Positions 24,621 to 34,237 of a stretch of DNA of 64,000 bases are shown piece by piece (position 1 is the stretch's first letter; every line of letters starts with the position of its first letter). Source of the DNA: Lysobacter_I brunescens (lineage in GTDB: Bacteria > Pseudomonadota > Gammaproteobacteria > Xanthomonadales > Xanthomonadaceae); assembly GCF_042677005.1 (NCBI RefSeq), contig NZ_JBHTIF010000001.1, positions 1,612,001 through 1,676,000 on the forward strand, given 5' to 3'. The notes under the pieces are model-generated. The model made no database searches. It saw only the letters and a program-made list of their open reading frames with translations, and had not been told where the DNA came from. The position numbers were made by a program, and so were the translations under genes.

Positions 24621-25661
24621 ATGTCCTTCGCCGCCACCCCCGCCCTCGCCGAGCCCGTCGCCGACGCCTGTCGGTACGTGCCCCATGTCGCCGACGTGCC
24701 GTCCGCCCCGCGCGCCATTCGTGGCCAGCTGCGCGCGACGCTGTCGATGCGCCATGCCGGCGAGCGCGACGTGGACATCGCCTGGGAAGTGGTCGGCCCG
24801 GTCGACGCGCCGCTGCTGATCGTGGCCGGCGGCATTTCCGCGCATCGCCACGCCATCGCCAGCCACGACTTCCCCGAGAACGGCTGGTGGCAGAACCAGA
24901 GCGGCAGCGGCCTGGATGCGCGCCGCTTCCGCCTGCTGTCGATCGACTGGCTCGGTGCCGACGGCAGCCTCGACGTGGCCATCGACAGCGCCGACCAGGC
25001 CGACGCCATCGCGGCGGTGCTCGACGCGCTGGGCGTGGCGAAGGCTGCCGCCTTCATCGGCAGTTCCTACGGCGCGATGGTCGGCCTGCAGTTCGCCGCG
25101 CGCCATCCGCAGCGCGTGCGCCGCCTCGTCGCGATCAGCGGTGCGCACCGCGCGCATCCCTACGCCAGCGCGTGGCGCGCGCTGCAGCGCCAGGCCGTGG
25201 CGCTGGGCCAGCTGCAGTGTGACGAGGGCCAGGGCCTCGCGCTCGCCCGCCAGCTCGCGATGCTGAGCTACCGCACGCCGAACGAATTCGCCGAGCGCTT
25301 CGACGCCGCGCCGCAGCTGGTCCACGGCCGCGCGCGCGTGGCCGCCCAGGATTACCTCGAACACTGCGCCGCGACCTGGGTCGCGCGCACCTCGCCCACG
25401 GCCTTCCTGCGCCTGTCCGAATCGATCGACCTGCATCGCGTGGATCCGCGCGAAGTGCGCGTGCCGACCACCGTGGTCGCGATCGTCGAGGATCGCCTGG
25501 TGCCGCTGGACGACCTCTTCGCGCTGGCCGAAGGCCTGCCGCGCGGCGAAATCCGTGTGTTGCGCTCGAAGTACGGGCACGACGCTTTCCTGACCGAGCC
25601 GCGCGAGATCGCGGACATCCTCGGCAAATCCCTCGAAGACGTGTGTGGAGACGTGGCATGA
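24621..25661 (+). CDS. metX: Homoserine O-acyltransferase (MetX family)
   Basis: Activates homoserine at the start of methionine synthesis by transferring an acetyl or succinyl group from CoA. The 346-residue alpha/beta-hydrolase has its nucleophile Ser149 in GSSYGAM and a plausible Asp/His pair in VEDRLVPLDD and YGHDAF near the C-terminus. Proteobacterial MetX proteins differ in acyl donor and some are succinyltransferases; pairing with cystathionine gamma-synthase does not settle this. The start ATG 24621 follows GGAG by 8 nt. It heads a three-gene operon under a SAM riboswitch and overlaps metB by 4 bp (ATGA). Confidence 0.92.
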   Translation: MSFAATPALAEPVADACRYVPHVADVPSAPRAIRGQLRATLSMRHAGERDVDIAWEVVGPVDAPLLIVAGGISAHRHAIASHDFPENGWWQNQSGSGLDARRFRLLSIDWLGADGSLDVAIDSADQADAIAAVLDALGVAKAAAFIGSSYGAMVGLQFAARHPQRVRRLVAISGAHRAHPYASAWRALQRQAVALGQLQCDEGQGLALARQLAMLSYRTPNEFAERFDAAPQLVHGRARVAAQDYLEHCAATWVARTSPTAFLRLSESIDLHRVDPREVRVPTTVVAIVEDRLVPLDDLFALAEGLPRGEIRVLRSKYGHDAFLTEPREIADILGKSLEDVCGDVA

Positions 25662-26890
25662 GCGCGACCCTGAATGGACCTTTCAACGGCGGCGAGCCGC
25701 AATCGGCGACCCGCGCGGTGCGCGCCGGCATCGACAGCGACACGGCCTACGGTGCGGTGACGCCGCCGATCGTGCTCTCGTCGAACTTCAGCTTCGCCGG
25801 CTTCGGCGAGAAGCGGAAGTACGACTACACGCGCAGCGGCAATCCCACGCGCGACCTGCTCGGCGAAGCGCTGGCGGAACTGGAAGGCGGCGCAGGTGGC
25901 GTGGTCACCTCCACCGGCATGTCCGCGATCACCCTGCTGCTGCACGCGCTGCTCAAGCAGGGCGAGCGCCTGGTCGTGCCGCACGACGCGTACGGCGGCA
26001 GCTGGCGCCTGTTCAACGCGCTGGCGAACAAGGGTGCGTTCGAGCTGTCGACGGTCGACCTGACCGATCCGCGCGCGCTGGCCGATGCGCTGGCGCTGAA
26101 GCCGGCGGTGGTGTGGATCGAAACCCCGTCGAACCCGCTGCTGCGCATCACCGACCTGCGCTTCGTGATCGAGGCCGCGCACGCGGCCGGTGCGCGCGTG
26201 GTCGTCGACAACACCTTCCTGTCCCCGGCGCTGCAGCGCCCGATCGAATTCGGCGCCGATTACGTCATCCATTCGACCACCAAGTACATCAACGGCCACA
26301 GCGACGTGGTCGGCGGTGCGGTCGTCGCCAAGGATGCGGAGCAGCACCAGCAACTGGTGTGGTGGGCGAACGCGCTGGGCCTGACCGGTTCGCCGTTCGA
26401 CAGCTTCCTGACGCTGCGCGGCCTGCGCACGCTCGACGCGCGCTTGCGCGTGCATCAGGAAAACACCCATGCGCTCATCGCGCTGCTGCAGGACCATCCG
26501 GCGGTGCGCAAGCTGCACTATCCGGGCCTGGCCTCGCATCCGGGCCATGCGCTGGCCGCGCGCCAGCAGAAGGGCTTCGGCGCGATGCTCTCGCTGGAAC
26601 TGGACGGCGGCGAGGAGGCCGTGCGTGCCTTCGTCGACGGTCTGCAGTACTTCACGCTGGCCGAATCGCTGGGTGGTGTCGAGAGCCTGGTCGCGCATCC
26701 GGCGACGATGACTCATGCGGCGATGACCCCAGAAGCGCGTGCCGCCGCCGGCATCGGCGACGGCCTGGTGCGCCTGTCGGTGGGCATCGAGCATGCGGAT
26801 GATCTGGTCGCCGACATCGCCGCCGGCCTCGCGCGTGCGCAGGCCGTGGCCGATGCGCGAAAACCCTGTACGAAACAGGTCGTGCTGTGA
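25658..26890 (+). CDS. metB: Cystathionine gamma-synthase
   Basis: A PLP enzyme joining cysteine to the acylated homoserine made by MetX, giving cystathionine. The 410-residue protein has the family's N-terminal YDYTRSGNPTRDLLGEALAELEG, STGMSAITL, DNTFLSPALQRPIEFGADYV and the PLP lysine in HSTTKYINGHSD. SVGIEHADDLVADIAAGL is the usual C-terminal signature. Its ATG overlaps the metX stop (ATGA) and its stop overlaps the hom start (GTGA), so all three are translationally coupled. O-acetylhomoserine sulfhydrylase is a possible alternative within this superfamily; length and context favour metB. Confidence 0.92.
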   Translation: MSATLNGPFNGGEPQSATRAVRAGIDSDTAYGAVTPPIVLSSNFSFAGFGEKRKYDYTRSGNPTRDLLGEALAELEGGAGGVVTSTGMSAITLLLHALLKQGERLVVPHDAYGGSWRLFNALANKGAFELSTVDLTDPRALADALALKPAVVWIETPSNPLLRITDLRFVIEAAHAAGARVVVDNTFLSPALQRPIEFGADYVIHSTTKYINGHSDVVGGAVVAKDAEQHQQLVWWANALGLTGSPFDSFLTLRGLRTLDARLRVHQENTHALIALLQDHPAVRKLHYPGLASHPGHALAARQQKGFGAMLSLELDGGEEAVRAFVDGLQYFTLAESLGGVESLVAHPATMTHAAMTPEARAAAGIGDGLVRLSVGIEHADDLVADIAAGLARAQAVADARKPCTKQVVL

Positions 26891-27999
26891 GCGGAGAGGT
26901 CGTCATCGCGCACATCGGTGTCGCCGCGCGCCCGCAGTCGCGCGTGGCCGACGTGCCGGCGCGGATCGCGCTGCTCGGCACCGGCACCGTCGGCAGCGCG
27001 GTGCTGGCGCGGCTCGCGGGCTGGGACGGCACGCGGCTGGGCGAGCGCCTGTCGTTGCATTACGTGGCCAATTCGAGGTTCGGGTTCAGGCCGGCGTCCA
27101 CGGCCGAGGCGGCAGCGCGTGCGGTGTCGGGAGTGGCATCGCACGCGCCGCCGTCGCTTGATGCCGTGGCCGTTGCGCTCGGCACGCAGGGCACGCGCAT
27201 CGTCATCGATGCCACCGCCAGCGAAGCGGTGACCGAACGCCACGCGGCCTGGCTGGCCGACGGCATCCACGTCGTCACCGCCTGCAAGCTCGGGCAGGGC
27301 ACGTCGCTGGCGCGCTGGCACGAGATCCGCGAAGCCTGCGCGCTGGGCGGCACGCGCTACGGCGACAGCGCCACCGTCGGCGCGGGCCTGCCGCTGCTGC
27401 GTTCGATCCGCGCCCTGCAGGCCGGCGGCGACCGCATCCATGCCATCGCCGGCGTGCTCTCCGGTTCGCTCGCATGGCTGTTCAATCATTACGACGGCCT
27501 GCGCCCGTTCTCGGGCTTCGTGCGCCAGGCGCGCGATGCCGGCTACACCGAGCCCGATCCGCGCGACGACCTGTCCGGCGAGGACGTGCGCCGCAAGATC
27601 CTGATCCTCGCGCGCGCCGCCGGCGTGGCCCTGGACAGCGCAGCGGTGGAGGTCGATTCGCTGGTGCCGCAGGCCCTGGCCGCGCTGTCGGCGGCGGACG
27701 TCGATGCCGCGCTGCCCGAACTCGACGCGCCGATGCGCGAGCGCTTCGCCGACGCCTACAAGCGTGGCGAGAAACTGCGCTTCATCGCGCGCCTGGAAGA
27801 CGGTCGCGCACGCGTCGGCCTGCAGTCGTTGCCGGCGGACCACCCGCTGGCGGGCGGTGCGGGCACCGACAACCGCGTCGCGATCTGGAGCGATCGCTAC
27901 GACCGCCAGCCGCTGGTGATCCAGGGTCCCGGCGCGGGCGCAGGCGTCACCGCCGCCGGTCTGCTCGACGACGCGCTGGAGATCGTGGCGCGGGGCTGA
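26887..27999 (+). CDS. hom: Homoserine dehydrogenase without ACT domain
   Basis: Reduces aspartate semialdehyde to homoserine with NAD(P)H, feeding MetX. The N-terminal Rossmann loop is ALLGTGTVGSAVLARLAG (about residues 29-45), followed by the catalytic domain (VLSGSLAWLFNHYDG, GYTEPDPRDDLSGEDVRRK). At 370 residues it is shorter than the usual 430-residue monofunctional enzyme and lacks the C-terminal ACT domain, so threonine feedback is not expected. GTG start at 26887 overlaps the metB stop. Placement under the SAM riboswitch makes it a methionine-dedicated isozyme. Confidence 0.93.
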   Translation: MSGEVVIAHIGVAARPQSRVADVPARIALLGTGTVGSAVLARLAGWDGTRLGERLSLHYVANSRFGFRPASTAEAAARAVSGVASHAPPSLDAVAVALGTQGTRIVIDATASEAVTERHAAWLADGIHVVTACKLGQGTSLARWHEIREACALGGTRYGDSATVGAGLPLLRSIRALQAGGDRIHAIAGVLSGSLAWLFNHYDGLRPFSGFVRQARDAGYTEPDPRDDLSGEDVRRKILILARAAGVALDSAAVEVDSLVPQALAALSAADVDAALPELDAPMRERFADAYKRGEKLRFIARLEDGRARVGLQSLPADHPLAGGAGTDNRVAIWSDRYDRQPLVIQGPGAGAGVTAAGLLDDALEIVARG

Positions 28000-28016
28000 T
28001 GGCGGGCCAAGCTGCG

Positions 28017-28040
28017 TGCAGCCAGCGCCTTCTGGCTGCA
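28017..28040 (+). other. Hairpin after hom
   Basis: TGCAGCCAG (28017-28025) pairs with CTGGCTGCA (28032-28040) around a 6-nt loop, 18 bp past the hom stop. No T tract follows, so termination is uncertain. It lies in the 114-bp space before the next TonB receptor. Confidence 0.4.
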
Positions 28041-28113
28041 ATGTCGCCGTCACAGCGGTTTCACGCAGGGTGCGAAGACTGGCGGCTTGCCCGCACGACC
28101 TCCGCACGCACCC

Positions 28114-30402
28114 ATGAGAAAGACTCGTCTTGCCCGCGCCCTCGCCGGGCTCGTCCTCGCGCCCGCCGTTTCCCTGGCCGCCGCGCAGTCCGCCACCTCC
28201 GTCCCCGCCACGCCCGCCACGCCCGACGGTGCGGCCGATGCCCTCGACACCATCGTCGTTCGCGGCGAAGCGGTCTATCGCGATCGCAGCGACGCGCCGG
28301 CCACGCTGGCCTACGACCTCGAATACTTCCAGCAGTTCGAGCCGCTGACCGTCGGCGACATGCTCAAGCGCGTGCCGAGCGTCGCCTTCCTGTCCGACGT
28401 GCTGGAGTACGACGGCGTGCGCCTGCGCGGTCTCGATCCGGGCTACACCCAGATCCTGATCAACGGCGAGCGCGTGCCGGGCGGCGGCTTCGACCGTTCG
28501 TTCTTCGTCGACCGCATTCCGGCGGAACTGGTCGAGCGCATCGAGATCGTGCGCTCCGCGTCGGCCGACCGCAGCGGCGACGCCATCGCCGGTTCGCTCA
28601 ACATCGTGCTGCGCGAAGGCCGGTCGCTCGACGGTGGCTACCTGCGCTTCGGCGCGCTGCACTACGCCGATGGCCAGACCGAGCCGCTGCTCGGCGCGGT
28701 CTGGGGCGGGCAGGCGCTCGGCGGCGACCTGCTGGTCGGCGTGAACACGCAGGGCAGGCGCAATCCGAAGGACAAGTACAGTCGCCGCTACGCCGCGCCA
28801 GGCGAAGCGCTGGACAACAGCGAAGTGCAGACCGATGTGCGCAGCGGCGAAGACCATGCCTTCAATGCGGCCTACGATGTCGAACTCGGCCCGGGCCGCC
28901 TGGGCATCGACCTGTTCTACGTGTCGACCGACCGCCTGCAGGACGAGGATTCGCTCGAGTACATCGCCGGCATCGAGAACGACGCGAACCTGTCGGTCGT
29001 CAACGACAACGACCTCGACATCCGCACCGACAACTGGTCGGCCAGCCTCGAATACGACTGGGCCATGGCCGGTGGCGACACGCGCGTACGCCTGGCGTGG
29101 TCGGGCTTCGACGATCGCCAGTTCGAGCTGGAGGACGAGTACGAATACCGCCGTGACGCGAATCCCTTCCCGGAGGACGATCGCTATACCGGCGACCGCA
29201 CCTACACCGAGATCGACGATCGCGAATTGTCGCTGGACCTGCGCCACACGCGTCCGGTCGGCGAAGCGCAGCTGCGTTTCGGTGCGACCTACACGCGCAA
29301 GTCGCGCGAGACTTCGATCACCACCGACCGCAACCGCATCACCATTCCGAATGCGCCGACGCCCCGTCCGACGATCCCGGGCACCTTCGGTCCCTACCTG
29401 CCGCTGCCGGGCGGGCTCAACACCATCGACGAGACCCGGATCGAGCCGTACGTGCGTCTCGACGGCGACGCGGGTGCGTTCGAGTGGGAAGCCGGCCTGC
29501 GCTACCAGCGCACCCAGACCGACATCGACGACCGCACCGTCGCCGCGCCGCTGCGTCGCAGCGAGCAGCGCCATGGCGAGTTGCTGCCGTCGGCGCACCT
29601 GCGCTGGAACCTCGACGGCGACCAGCGCATCAACCTGTCGCTCGCGCGCACGATGCGTCGCCCCGGCTTCGACCAGATCACTCCGGCCCTGCTGCTCGCC
29701 GAACTCGGCGACAACGACCTGCTGGGCAATCCCGACCTGCGTCCGGAAACCGCCTGGGGCCTGGACCTGGGCTGGGAGCGTCGTCTCGGCAAGCGCGGCG
29801 TGATCGGCGTGAACGCGTTCTATCGCGACGTGCGCGATCTGATCGAGATCGCCAACACCGGTGTCGAGGGCGACGAAGGCCCGGGGACCTTCGTGCTGCA
29901 GCCGCGCAATGCCGGCGATGGCCAGGTCTGGGGCGTGGAACTCGATCTGTCGACCCCGCTGACCGTGTTCGGCATGGAGCACACCGGCGTGTTCCTCAAC
30001 TACTCCTGGCTGGACAGCGAGATCCGCGACCTGTTCGGCACGCGTCGCTTCAACAGCCAGTCCGGCAACGTGCTCAATGTCGGCTTCGTCCAGTCGCTGC
30101 CGACGCCGCAGATGTCGTTCGGCGTCACGTATCGCCGCCAGGGCAGCGCGTACGGGCGCATCATCGGCGAAGAGGTGCGCACCTCGTACGGCGCGGACCT
30201 CGAAGCCTTCGTCGAGAAGCGCTTCGGCGAACACTGGACGGTGCGCCTGACCGGATCGAACCTGCTGAACGCCTCGAAGGATGAAGTATTCGACAAATTC
30301 GTCACCGTGCAGGACCAGATGGACAGGTCGCATGACGAGTTCGAGATCGAGCGCGAGACCGGCGGCCGCGTCTACCAGATGGTGGTGCGCTACGAATTCT
30401 GA
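28114..30402 (+). CDS. TonB-dependent outer-membrane receptor (second)
   Basis: A 762-residue receptor with a signal peptide (cut near SLAAAQ), a TonB-box-like segment ALDTIVVRG at about residues 41-50, a plug domain (GDMLKRVPSVAFLSD, VRLRGLDPGYTQILINGERV, ELVERIEIVRSASADRSGDA) and a barrel ending VYQMVVRYEF with the terminal Phe needed for insertion. It resembles siderophore or peptide receptors in size; the ligand cannot be deduced. ATG 28114 is used because the residues upstream are not signal-peptide-like. It follows the met operon by 114 bp but has its own terminator. Confidence 0.92.
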   Translation: MRKTRLARALAGLVLAPAVSLAAAQSATSVPATPATPDGAADALDTIVVRGEAVYRDRSDAPATLAYDLEYFQQFEPLTVGDMLKRVPSVAFLSDVLEYDGVRLRGLDPGYTQILINGERVPGGGFDRSFFVDRIPAELVERIEIVRSASADRSGDAIAGSLNIVLREGRSLDGGYLRFGALHYADGQTEPLLGAVWGGQALGGDLLVGVNTQGRRNPKDKYSRRYAAPGEALDNSEVQTDVRSGEDHAFNAAYDVELGPGRLGIDLFYVSTDRLQDEDSLEYIAGIENDANLSVVNDNDLDIRTDNWSASLEYDWAMAGGDTRVRLAWSGFDDRQFELEDEYEYRRDANPFPEDDRYTGDRTYTEIDDRELSLDLRHTRPVGEAQLRFGATYTRKSRETSITTDRNRITIPNAPTPRPTIPGTFGPYLPLPGGLNTIDETRIEPYVRLDGDAGAFEWEAGLRYQRTQTDIDDRTVAAPLRRSEQRHGELLPSAHLRWNLDGDQRINLSLARTMRRPGFDQITPALLLAELGDNDLLGNPDLRPETAWGLDLGWERRLGKRGVIGVNAFYRDVRDLIEIANTGVEGDEGPGTFVLQPRNAGDGQVWGVELDLSTPLTVFGMEHTGVFLNYSWLDSEIRDLFGTRRFNSQSGNVLNVGFVQSLPTPQMSFGVTYRRQGSAYGRIIGEEVRTSYGADLEAFVEKRFGEHWTVRLTGSNLLNASKDEVFDKFVTVQDQMDRSHDEFEIERETGGRVYQMVVRYEF

Positions 30403-30440
30403 TTGCCGCGGCAGTCTGTGAACGAAAAAGGGGAAACGAA

Positions 30441-30470
30441 AAAGGGAGCGGCCTCGGCCGCTCCCTTTTC
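30441..30470. terminator. Bidirectional terminator
   Basis: GGGAGCGGCC (30444-30453) and GGCCGCTCCC (30456-30465) form a perfect 10-bp stem. TTTTC follows on the plus strand and an A run precedes, so it can end both the receptor (+) and the convergent phosphatase gene (-). Confidence 0.93.
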
Positions 30471-30542
30471 TTCATCGCTCTCCCTGTTGCGCTCTTTGCC
30501 TCGCACCGCACCGCGACTTCGCACGGTGCGGTGCCGACGTGC

Positions 30543-31847
30543 TCAGGGCAGGTCGCGGCCGAACAGGCCGAGGTAGAGCGCGCGATAGATCGCGGTGGAG
30601 TCGATGGTGCCTTCGATCTTCGCCGCGCCGGGGCCGATGCCGCGCGCCACGGTGCCGCCGGCGCTGTCCGAGTCCGAGGCCCAGGTCACGTAGAACGGCT
30701 GGCGCACGCCGCGCGCGTCCGGTGCGCTGAGATAGGGCTGGCCGCCGTCGCTGTCGAGCGGCGAACCCACGGCCGTCTTCGTCGGCAGCGGTCGCGGCAG
30801 GTCCTTCGGGTCGTCGAGGTCGTCGCTGGTGGGATTCATCGCACCGTTGTCCGAATCCGAGGCCACGACTACGGTCAGCGCGGGATTCCTGCCGGCCTCC
30901 GCCAGCGCGAGCGCGATCGCGCGATCCGCACCCGACGCCGCTTCGACCACGCCGGGCGTGTTGTTCTCGCCCGACAGGTTGTCGGTCGCCTCCTCGTTGC
31001 CGACGACCAGATAGCCCTCGGGCGCGTCGCGGAAGCGGTCGAGGATGAAGCCGAGCATCTCGTCGAAGCGCGGCGCCTGCGGCTGGAACGGCGCCAGCCC
31101 CTGCGCGGCCAGCGTCGCTTCGTTGGCTTCGTTGAACGTCGCCTCGTGCGCGAACAGCCCGAGTACGCGGCGACCGTCGCGCGGCAGCGCCAGCAGCTCC
31201 TCGCGGGTGAACACGACGGCATAACCGGCGCGACGCGCTTCCTCGACCAGGTTGCGGCGGTCCTTGCGCACGCCGACACCGTGTCGGCCCTGCACGCCTG
31301 CCGGCAGGAAGAACATCTCGCCGCCACCGAGCGCGATGTCGGGACGTGCGGCGAGAATCTGCGCGGCGATTCCCGCCTCGTCATCGCGATCCTCGATCGT
31401 CGCCAGGAACGCGCCGGTACCGGGCTCGGTCATCGGAGCGGAGTTGAAGATCGCGACCTTGCGGCCGGCGGCCTGGGCTTCGCGCATCAGGCTCATGCGC
31501 TTGCCGGACGCAGCGACCGGCACCCGGCCCTTCTTCACCCAGCCGTAGCTGTCCAGCGTGGCGCGAACGCCATAGGCATGGGTGGTTGCGCCGCCGTTCG
31601 ACGAAGCATTGACGCTGTCTGTCATGGGGCCGACGTAGATGGCCAGGCGCGGCAGGCGGTCCCAGGCCAGGCGACCGTCGGGGCCGGCGTTGAACAGGCG
31701 CACCGCTGCCCAGGTGTTCGCGCCCATGCCGTCCGGGTGCAGGAAGATGGCGCTGCCGGGCGAGGACGGCGTGGGCTCTGCGGCCAGTGCCGGCAGGGTC
31801 GGGGACAGCGCGAGGGCGAGCGCCGTCGCGAGAAAGGTGCGGATCAT
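30543..31847 (-). CDS. Alkaline-phosphatase-like protein with altered metal-site motifs
   Basis: A 434-residue secreted protein (signal peptide cut near ALAA-EPTP) with the alkaline phosphatase fold: IFLHPDGMGANTW at the N-terminus, MTDSVNASSNGGATTHAYG near the nucleophile region, and a C-terminal metal region. The usual E-G-x-x-x-D-x-x-x-H is replaced by NEEATDNLSGEN, and the usual T-A-D-H-E by ASDSDNG, so two zinc-binding histidines of PhoA are missing. It may belong to a distinct phosphatase clade with another metal set; classical PhoA activity is not assured. MIRTFLATALALALS at 31847 is the start; the frame extends further only in non-signal sequence. Confidence 0.8.
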   Translation of the reverse strand: MIRTFLATALALALSPTLPALAAEPTPSSPGSAIFLHPDGMGANTWAAVRLFNAGPDGRLAWDRLPRLAIYVGPMTDSVNASSNGGATTHAYGVRATLDSYGWVKKGRVPVAASGKRMSLMREAQAAGRKVAIFNSAPMTEPGTGAFLATIEDRDDEAGIAAQILAARPDIALGGGEMFFLPAGVQGRHGVGVRKDRRNLVEEARRAGYAVVFTREELLALPRDGRRVLGLFAHEATFNEANEATLAAQGLAPFQPQAPRFDEMLGFILDRFRDAPEGYLVVGNEEATDNLSGENNTPGVVEAASGADRAIALALAEAGRNPALTVVVASDSDNGAMNPTSDDLDDPKDLPRPLPTKTAVGSPLDSDGGQPYLSAPDARGVRQPFYVTWASDSDSAGGTVARGIGPGAAKIEGTIDSTAIYRALYLGLFGRDLP

Positions 31848-31929
31848 GCGGAAACCCGTTGCGGAGGACGACCCGCAAGCATGTCGCACGCAGATGACAG
31901 GGTCGCGACGCCGCGAGGTTGCCGCAGGC

Positions 31930-34113
31930 TCATCGCGCGCGCGTGACGTAATCCCGTGCGAAATACTGTTCCAGCGGTTCCGGCCGGTGCAGGCCGTAGC
32001 CCTGGGCCATGTCGACGCCGAGCGCGCGCAGCATGACGATCGTGTCCTGGTCTTCGACCTGCTCGGCGATGGTCTTCTTGCGCAGCACATGGGCGATGTC
32101 GGTGATCGAGCGCACCACGGCGGTGGACAGCGGCGAATCCTGCAGGTTGCGCACGAAGCTGCCGTCGATCTTGAAGTAGTCCACGTCCAGCGTGCGCAGG
32201 TAGTTGAACGAGCAGAACCCGGTGCCGAAGTCGTCGAGCGCGAACGCGCAGCCCAGCGCGCGCAGCTGCGTGATCAGCGCCTGCGCCCGCGCCAGGTCGC
32301 GCACCGCGCTGGTCTCGGTGATCTCGAAGCAGAGGTTGCGCGCCGGCACACTGCTGCGCTGCACGCGGTCGACCACGTAGCGCTGGAAGCCTTCGTCGAC
32401 CATCGACGCGGCGGTGAGGTTGATCGCGCACAGGTGCACTTCGGCGGCGGCGGCCGGTCGCGCTTCCAGCCAGCCGAGCGCCAGTTCGATCACGTGGCGG
32501 TCCAGCTGCACGCCGAGCTGGAAGCGTTCGGCGGCGGGAATGAAATCGCCCGGCGCCAGACGCTGCCCGGTCACCGGGTCGCGCATGCGCAGCAGCAGTT
32601 CGAAATGGCGGCCCTGGCCGTCGTCGCCGTCGAGCGGCTGGATCGACTGGCAGTCCAGTTCGAACAGCCCGCGATCCAGCGCCTCGCGGATGCGCACCGC
32701 CCAGCGCATCGCCGCAGTACGCTCCTGCAGCTCGCCCGGTTCCTGGTTGGCGATGCAGATGCGGTTGCCGCCGAGTTCCTTCGCGGTGAAGCAGGCGGTG
32801 TCGGCCTGCGACAGCAGGTGGGTGTGGTCGCCGTGGCCGCCGACGAAGGTCACCAGGCCGATGCTGGCGGTCGCGTTCAGCGCCTGCCCCTGCCAGCCGA
32901 CGCGGTAATCCTCGATCGCGCCCAGCACGCGCTCGGCGCTGCCGAGCACGTGGGCGTGCGAGCCGCGCAGCAGCAGCGCGAACTCGTCGCCGCCGATGCG
33001 GAACACCTCGTCGTTGCGGTCCACAGTCGCGCGCAGCAGCGAGCCCGCGCCCTGGATCAGCGCATCGCCGGCGGCGCTGCCCACGGTGTCGTTGATCAGG
33101 CTGAGATGGTCCAGGTCGAGATACAGCAGGCCCGCTTCGATGCCCGAGCGTGCGGCGAGGCGCTGCAGCGCTTCCTCGAAGGCGCTGCGGTTGGGCAGGC
33201 CGGTGGCGGAGTCGGTCACCGCGCGCAGCAGGGCGCGCCGTGTCGCCGCGCGCTGTTCGGCGATCGACGCGGCGAGCATCAGCGGCACGTTCGCGAACAG
33301 GCACATGAAGGCGAGCAGCAGGGCGACATCGAAGGGATCCTGCGGCGAGCGGAACGCGCCGATGCCCAGCGCGGTGATCGAGGTGATGACCAGCACCGCG
33401 ATGCCCGTGCCGACGAGAGTCCACAGTACCTCGAAGCGCACCGCGCTCCACAGCAGCAGCGCCAGCGGCAGCGAGACCAGGCCCAGCGAATAGAGGCCGC
33501 TGTAGGTGCCCGCGATGTAGAAGATGCCGGCGGACGCGATCGCGCAGGCCAGCCAGAGTGCTTTTTCCCGGCGCGCGTCCTGGCCATCGAGGCGGGGCGC
33601 GGTTTCGCTCGGGCCGGTGTGGGTGAGGTAGAGCATCGTCGGTGCGACGCAGATGATCCCGAGCAGGTCGCCCATGGTCCAGCGCGCGAAGGCGTGCCCG
33701 AAATCGCTGGCCTCGGTCATGCCCGTGGCGAGCAGGCCGAGCGAGCCGATCAGCCCCGAGGTCCCGGACATGGCCACCGCGCCGCAGGTCAGGCCGAAGC
33801 CGCTGCGCACGCTCAACCGCGTCGGGTTGCCGCTCACCGCGTGGCTGACCAGATAGCCCGCGAGCGCGGCGACGATGTTGCTGCCGACCGAATAGGGCAG
33901 GAAGGGGAGGGGCACCGGCGCGAACAGCGCGTGGTTGACCAGGATGGGGATCACGACGAACAGAGACCAGCGCGGGCCGTAGCGCAGTACCGCGGCGTAG
34001 GCCACGCCGGAGGCCGGCCAGAACAGAGTCACTTCATCGGGCGCAAGGATGAGCACCCCGGCGAACCAGGCCCCGAGCAGGTACAGCATCGACAGCCACA
34101 GGAGCCGCAGCAC
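31930..34113 (-). CDS. MASE1-GGDEF-EAL cyclic-di-GMP enzyme
   Basis: A 727-residue membrane signalling protein. The first 300 residues hold eight or so helices of a MASE1 sensor (DEVTLFWPASGVAYAAVLRYG). A GGDEF domain with intact GGDEF (FRIGGDEFALLL) and an EAL domain follow. In EAL the first motif reads E-L-L rather than E-A-L but keeps the catalytic Glu; NLTAASM, FEITETSAVRD, DDFGTGFCS, KIDGSFV and IAEQVED are present, so both synthesis and hydrolysis of c-di-GMP are possible. The start is GTG 34113, preceded by GGGGGGTGA, better than any ATG nearby. The downstream nitrilase gene is upstream in transcription order by 124 bp. Confidence 0.9.
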   Translation of the reverse strand: MLRLLWLSMLYLLGAWFAGVLILAPDEVTLFWPASGVAYAAVLRYGPRWSLFVVIPILVNHALFAPVPLPFLPYSVGSNIVAALAGYLVSHAVSGNPTRLSVRSGFGLTCGAVAMSGTSGLIGSLGLLATGMTEASDFGHAFARWTMGDLLGIICVAPTMLYLTHTGPSETAPRLDGQDARREKALWLACAIASAGIFYIAGTYSGLYSLGLVSLPLALLLWSAVRFEVLWTLVGTGIAVLVITSITALGIGAFRSPQDPFDVALLLAFMCLFANVPLMLAASIAEQRAATRRALLRAVTDSATGLPNRSAFEEALQRLAARSGIEAGLLYLDLDHLSLINDTVGSAAGDALIQGAGSLLRATVDRNDEVFRIGGDEFALLLRGSHAHVLGSAERVLGAIEDYRVGWQGQALNATASIGLVTFVGGHGDHTHLLSQADTACFTAKELGGNRICIANQEPGELQERTAAMRWAVRIREALDRGLFELDCQSIQPLDGDDGQGRHFELLLRMRDPVTGQRLAPGDFIPAAERFQLGVQLDRHVIELALGWLEARPAAAAEVHLCAINLTAASMVDEGFQRYVVDRVQRSSVPARNLCFEITETSAVRDLARAQALITQLRALGCAFALDDFGTGFCSFNYLRTLDVDYFKIDGSFVRNLQDSPLSTAVVRSITDIAHVLRKKTIAEQVEDQDTIVMLRALGVDMAQGYGLHRPEPLEQYFARDYVTRAR

Positions 34114-34237
34114 CCTGTCACCCCCCTCGTCGTGTCGTGTCCCGACGTGCTGCCATCCCGGCGCCAGATGCGGATCGCGGCAGTGCGCGACACGCGCAGG
34201 CGAGGGTGGGCCTGTTCCAGCCCCGACTCTCGCAGAA

